Below are positions 60,812 through 64,000 of a DNA stretch of 64,000 bases, piece after piece. Below the pieces are notes generated by a model. It saw only the letters and a list, made by a program, of their open reading frames with translations. It made no database searches and was not told the DNA's origin. Each line of letters starts with the position of its first letter. Positions within the stretch are counted from its first letter, which is position 1. The stretch covers positions 5,022,001 to 5,086,000 of the forward strand of contig NZ_CP067101.1 in the NCBI RefSeq assembly GCF_016616425.1. The letters run 5' to 3'. The stretch is from Bradyrhizobium diazoefficiens (GTDB taxonomy: Bacteria; Pseudomonadota; Alphaproteobacteria; Rhizobiales; Xanthobacteraceae). A program made the position numbers and the translations under genes.

Positions 60812-61632
60812 GGCCGCACCTCCTGCGACTGCTGCGCGCGGCGTCGGCTGGCACGCCGGGAGACCGAATTCTCGTCGGCGCCGGTGATGGCCGTGACGAG
60901 ATCCTGATTGGAAACGTCGGGTCCGAATTCGCCGTTGTTGCGGCCAAGGCGCAGCACCACGATCCGGTCGGCGACCGCGCGCACGTCCTCCATGTTGTGG
61001 CTGATCACGATGACGCCGAGGCCGCGGGCACGAACACGCTCGATCAGGTCGAGCACCTCCGCGGTCTGGGCGACGCCGAGCGCGGCGGTCGGCTCGTCGA
61101 GCAGGATCAGCTTCGGCTCGGTCAACAGTGAGCGCGCGATCGCCACGGTCTGGCGCTGCCCGCCGGAGAGCGACGCAACGGGATCACGCACGCTCGGAAT
61201 GCGCGCCGACAGTTCGTTGAGCAACGTCCAGGCCCGGACCTCCATGGACACCTCATCGAGCCGGGCGGGATTGAGCTCGCGGCCCAGGAAGATGTTGGCG
61301 ACCACGTCGAGATTCTCGCAGAGCGCCAGGTCCTGAAAGACTGTGGCGATGCCCAGACCAAGTGCCGTGGCCGGATCGGACAGCACGACATGTTCGCCGT
61401 CGAAGGCGATCGTCCCGGAGGTGGGCTGGTGCACGCCGGCAAGGATCTTCACCAGTGTGGATTTCCCGGCGCCGTTGTCGCCGACAAGCGCCACGACCTC
61501 GCCGGCATAAACGTCGAGATCGACGTCGGTCAGGGCGGACACGGCGCCGAAATTCTTGGAAATGCCGCGAAGGCTCAGGACCGGCTCGCGCGGCGCGTCC
61601 TGCGGGTGATCGACATTCGAGATCGTGGTCAT
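60808..61632 (-). CDS. Sugar ABC transporter ATPase (single ABC domain)
   Basis: A 274-residue ATPase with Walker A VGDNGAGKST (about 47-56), signature LSGGQRQ (about 147), Walker B LILLDEPTAALG (about 167-178) and an H-loop SHNMED. XylG and RbsA-type subunits have two ABC halves of about 500 residues together; this one has a single half, like fructose-type (FrcA) importers, and presumably forms a homodimer. I start it at ATG 61632 behind AAGAGGG; the alternative start at 61656 lies inside the intergenic hairpin. The C-terminus is strongly basic (RRASRRRAQQ). Confidence 0.9.
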   Translation of the reverse strand: MTTISNVDHPQDAPREPVLSLRGISKNFGAVSALTDVDLDVYAGEVVALVGDNGAGKSTLVKILAGVHQPTSGTIAFDGEHVVLSDPATALGLGIATVFQDLALCENLDVVANIFLGRELNPARLDEVSMEVRAWTLLNELSARIPSVRDPVASLSGGQRQTVAIARSLLTEPKLILLDEPTAALGVAQTAEVLDLIERVRARGLGVIVISHNMEDVRAVADRIVVLRLGRNNGEFGPDVSNQDLVTAITGADENSVSRRASRRRAQQSQEVRP

Positions 61633-61654
61633 GGGCCGGTCCGCCCTCTTGTTC

Positions 61655-61689
61655 ATTCATTCCGGCCGCCGTGAACGGCCGGAATGAAT
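61655..61689 (-). other. Perfect hairpin between binding-protein and ATPase genes
   Basis: 14-bp arms ATTCATTCCGGCCG (61655-61668) and 61676-61689 around a 7-nt loop, starting 8 bp beyond the binding-protein stop. There is no T-run, so it is more likely an mRNA stabiliser that keeps binding-protein mRNA in excess than a full terminator. Confidence 0.65.
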
Positions 61690-61697
61690 TCTCGGGT

Positions 61698-62789
61698 CTA
61701 GTGCGTGATGCCGAGCTTCTTGCAGCCTTCAGCATATCTGCCCGTGCACAGCTGGTCAGCGGTCTGGATCTTCTTGTCGATGATCTCCGCCTTCAGATTC
61801 TGCTGCGTCACGACCGCCGGAATGAACAATTTCGACGGCGTATTGAAGAGCATGGTCTCCGCCTTGGGTGTGCCGCCCGAGAGGAACTCTATCGCCGCAT
61901 GTGCAGCGGCGCCGGCGACGATCTCGCTGGGTTTGGAGATCGTGTTGTACTGATCGCCGGCGATGATGAGTTGGAGTGCGGCGATCGTCGCATCGTTGCC
62001 GGTGACCGGCGGCACCGGATCGACGCCCGCGGCCTTGAAAGCGGCGATCGCGCCGCCGGCTGTGCCGTCGTTGGCGGCAACAACGCCGAGGATCTTCTTG
62101 CCGAAGCGGGTGATTTGGCCGCTCGCCCATTGCTGCGCCTTGGGCGGTGCCCAATCCGGCGTGTCGTATTCGGCCAAAATGGGATAGCCGCTCTTGTCGA
62201 GCCCGGCATGGATGCCCTTCTTGATGAGGCCTGCTGCGGCATCGGTCGGCGATCCATTGATCTCGAGCACCCCTTCGCCCTCCTTCGGTGTGACCTTGGT
62301 GTCCTTCAGATGCTTGACCAGCGATTCGGAGATGGCCTTGCCGATGCCTTCATTGTCGAAGGAAACGTAGAAGTCGGCCTTGGCGTTGGGGATCGGGCGA
62401 TCATAGGCGATCACCTTGATGCCCTGGGACTGTGCCATCTTCACCAGCGAAGCGGCGGCGGTCGAGTCAACCGGATCGAGCACGATCACCTTGGCGCCCT
62501 GCGAGATCACCGAGTTGAATTGCTGCTGCTGCCGCGCGGCATCCGCGCTGGCGTTCTGGTAGAGGACCTTGCAGCTCTGGCAGAGCTTCTTCATCTCGGC
62601 GGCAAAGCCTGGATAGTCGTGCTGTTCGTAGCGAGTGGAGGCCTGGTCGGGCATGAGGAAGGCGACGGTCGCGTCCTTCACCTCCGCAGCGTGCGAGACC
62701 ATGGCCGTTGCGCCGAGTAACGACAGGGCGAGCGCGGCTGTGCCCGTATTCTTGAGCGAGAACTTTTTCTTGAGCGAGAGCTTTGTCAT
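61698..62789 (-). CDS. Sugar ABC transporter substrate-binding protein (XylF-like)
   Basis: A 363-residue periplasmic binding protein with a signal peptide (NTGTAALALSLLGATAMVSHAAE, cleavage near residue 35). Its ligand-binding signature is VIVLDPVDSTAAASLVKMAQSQGIKVIAYDRPIPNAKADFYVSFDNEGIG; the YDRPI...FYVSFDNE part closely mirrors xylose-binding proteins. Two cysteines (LCQSC) near 70-73 and two near the C-terminus (CTGRYAEGC) probably form disulphides. It is the first structural gene of the operon and feeds the permease/ATPase downstream. Confidence 0.92.
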   Translation of the reverse strand: MTKLSLKKKFSLKNTGTAALALSLLGATAMVSHAAEVKDATVAFLMPDQASTRYEQHDYPGFAAEMKKLCQSCKVLYQNASADAARQQQQFNSVISQGAKVIVLDPVDSTAAASLVKMAQSQGIKVIAYDRPIPNAKADFYVSFDNEGIGKAISESLVKHLKDTKVTPKEGEGVLEINGSPTDAAAGLIKKGIHAGLDKSGYPILAEYDTPDWAPPKAQQWASGQITRFGKKILGVVAANDGTAGGAIAAFKAAGVDPVPPVTGNDATIAALQLIIAGDQYNTISKPSEIVAGAAAHAAIEFLSGGTPKAETMLFNTPSKLFIPAVVTQQNLKAEIIDKKIQTADQLCTGRYAEGCKKLGITH

Positions 62790-63005
62790 TGGACTTCCCT
62801 TTCCGGAACCAAGTGTTAGGGTGCAATCATCGATTTCGGAGACAGGCCTCCCCTGCTTCCGGAGCCAGGAGGCGGCCACGATCAGTGCCGATATCCTCCG
62901 AGGCCATACGGAATCTCTGGACAAGCAATCCCCTTTGCAGAACGCCATCGGCGTGCCCGCGTCATTCTTTCCGTAATGGTCCTCCTCCTCCCTTGCTCCT
63001 CCCAG

Positions 63006-63890
63006 CTAAGCGGCGCGTGCCGCGTTGATGTTGTCCGCCAGCAATCGTCTGAAGCGCGAGGGCGGCATGCCCTTCTCCGCCAGAAACTGGCGATTGAAAT
63101 TGGAGAGATTGTTAAAGCCGACCTGGAAGCAGATGTCGGTGATGGAGGCGTGTTCGTCGCTCATCAGGATCTGGCAGGCCAGATTGATGCGGAGCCGCTT
63201 GACGTATTGCACCAGCGACATCCCCGTGTGCCGGCGGAACGAGCGCGAAAACGCGCTCTGCGACTGGCCGGCGATCGTCGCGAGATCTGCCTCGCCGAAC
63301 GGCTGCGTCAGGTTCTCGCGGATGAAGGCGAGCGCCTTGTTCATTCCAGCCGACATGTAGCCGGACGGATCGGGCAAATAGTCTGGGCTGGAGAGCGGCA
63401 GCGCACCTCGGGCGCGGCAGAGCGTCCCCACGATCATCATGAACAGCTCGATCCGGCGCACGCCGGTCGCCGCTACGAGCTCTTCCATCAGCGGGGCGAG
63501 CTCCTTGCTGGTGTTGCCTGAGAAAAGCACGCCACGCCGGGAGGATTCGAGCAGCGCACCGAGGCCGGAAAGCTCGGGCATCAGCTTCATCGCGTCGCCG
63601 ATGAATTCCTCGCTGAACTGGATGATGCGGCCGCGCAGCGGAATGGCGACGTCCACCGGCAGGTCGCTCACCCAATTGTGCGGCAGGTTGGGTCCGGTGA
63701 GCACGAGATTGCCCGGCTCAAACTGGCCGATGAAATCGCCGACAAAGTAGCGACCACTCGTCGCCACGACCTGATGGATCTCGTATTCCGGATGAAAATG
63801 CCACCTGACCGTGTGGAAGGGATACCCGTGCGACCAAGCCTTGAACGACTCGCCGCGCCGTATCTGGACGACTTCCAGGTCTGGTTCCAT
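63006..63890 (-). CDS. AraC-family transcriptional regulator
   Basis: A 294-residue regulator. The N-terminal cupin-like effector domain (about 20-100) includes RWHFHPEYEIHQVV and NLVLTGPNLPHNW. The C-terminal pair of helix-turn-helix motifs (about 195-290) reads LATIAGQSQSAFSRSFRRHTGMSLVQYVKRLRINLACQIL and ITDICFQVGFNNLSNFNRQFLAEKGMPPSRFR. It is upstream of, and parallel to, the sugar operon with a 216-bp gap, so it is the likely local activator. ATG 63890 has GAGGGAACGGG upstream. Nothing further is seen in 63891-64000. Confidence 0.9.
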   Translation of the reverse strand: MEPDLEVVQIRRGESFKAWSHGYPFHTVRWHFHPEYEIHQVVATSGRYFVGDFIGQFEPGNLVLTGPNLPHNWVSDLPVDVAIPLRGRIIQFSEEFIGDAMKLMPELSGLGALLESSRRGVLFSGNTSKELAPLMEELVAATGVRRIELFMMIVGTLCRARGALPLSSPDYLPDPSGYMSAGMNKALAFIRENLTQPFGEADLATIAGQSQSAFSRSFRRHTGMSLVQYVKRLRINLACQILMSDEHASITDICFQVGFNNLSNFNRQFLAEKGMPPSRFRRLLADNINAARAA

Positions 63891-64000
63891 ACCCGTTCCC
63901 TCCTGGGCCCGGCCCGGTCTGTCAACGTCTGGGCTCGTACCCAATGGCTGAATTTTGCTCAGCTCTAACTGTTGCTGGAACCGTAGCTGGTAGCAGTCGC

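Noticed and set aside
61653..61656. ATG at 61656 as start of the sugar ATPase
   Set aside because: It lies within the left arm of a perfect hairpin and has no ribosome-binding site; ATG 61632 behind AAGAGGG is better.

Overview
The window is GC-rich, densely coded alphaproteobacterial chromosome. Gene content (single-copy CYTH-CHAD protein, BTLCP transglutaminase, DUF3126, CHCC zinc finger, many ABC importers) and the intergenic palindromes of the type starting GTCATTCCGGGG or CGTCATTGCGAG suggest a Bradyrhizobium-like member of the Hyphomicrobiales. That assignment is inference from style; no rRNA or marker gene is present. No integrase, transposase, phage gene or CRISPR array was seen.

Layout. 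1-15.2 kb: mostly unlinked housekeeping and hypothetical genes: phosphoesterase, cupin, VOC protein, zinc alcohol dehydrogenase, MFS transporter, PilZ protein, BTLCP, CYTH-CHAD, small secreted proteins, an RMF-like microprotein, a PAS receptor without an output domain and a gamma-carbonic anhydrase. 15.4-24.9 kb: five tandem, closely related genes for exported caspase-like (metacaspase/orthocaspase) proteases. They carry a duplicated promoter, mosaic sequence, one frameshift and divergent Cys-framed C-terminal tails; this is the most unusual region. A remnant of a PaaI-type thioesterase follows. 25.3-34.5 kb: DUF3126, cysE, a polytopic membrane protein, an alpha/beta hydrolase, a CHCC zinc-finger protein, an FAD monooxygenase, tRNA-Leu(UAA) and a Bcr/CflA-type efflux pump.

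34.6-46.8 kb: a peptide/amide acquisition island: a divergent oligopeptide-binding protein, an M20 carboxypeptidase, two Opp/Dpp permeases, a fused double ATPase, an MlrC-like M81 peptidase, an M20 amidohydrolase, an amidase and an enoyl-CoA hydratase. Together they could import and hydrolyse an amide- or peptide-linked compound. 46.8-51.6 kb: quinone oxidoreductase plus HCCA isomerase (overlapping pair), MetE-like methyltransferase, xanthine phosphoribosyltransferase and a CinA/MoaB-like protein. 51.9-56.9 kb: the circularly permuted ATP-grasp / alpha-E / transglutaminase / Anbu-peptidase cluster followed closely by an SDR gene. 57.1-63.9 kb: a minus-strand sugar/polyol unit: AraC regulator, XylF-like binding protein, ATPase, permease, SDR dehydrogenase and FGGY kinase.

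Seven intergenic sites carry complex palindromes, most with the same plan (outer stem enclosing two or three inner hairpins), so a family of cloverleaf-like interspersed elements occupies many gene ends. Several good intrinsic terminators, a perfect CRP-type half-site pair next to a possible sRNA, and a 36-bp AT-rich palindrome are also recorded.
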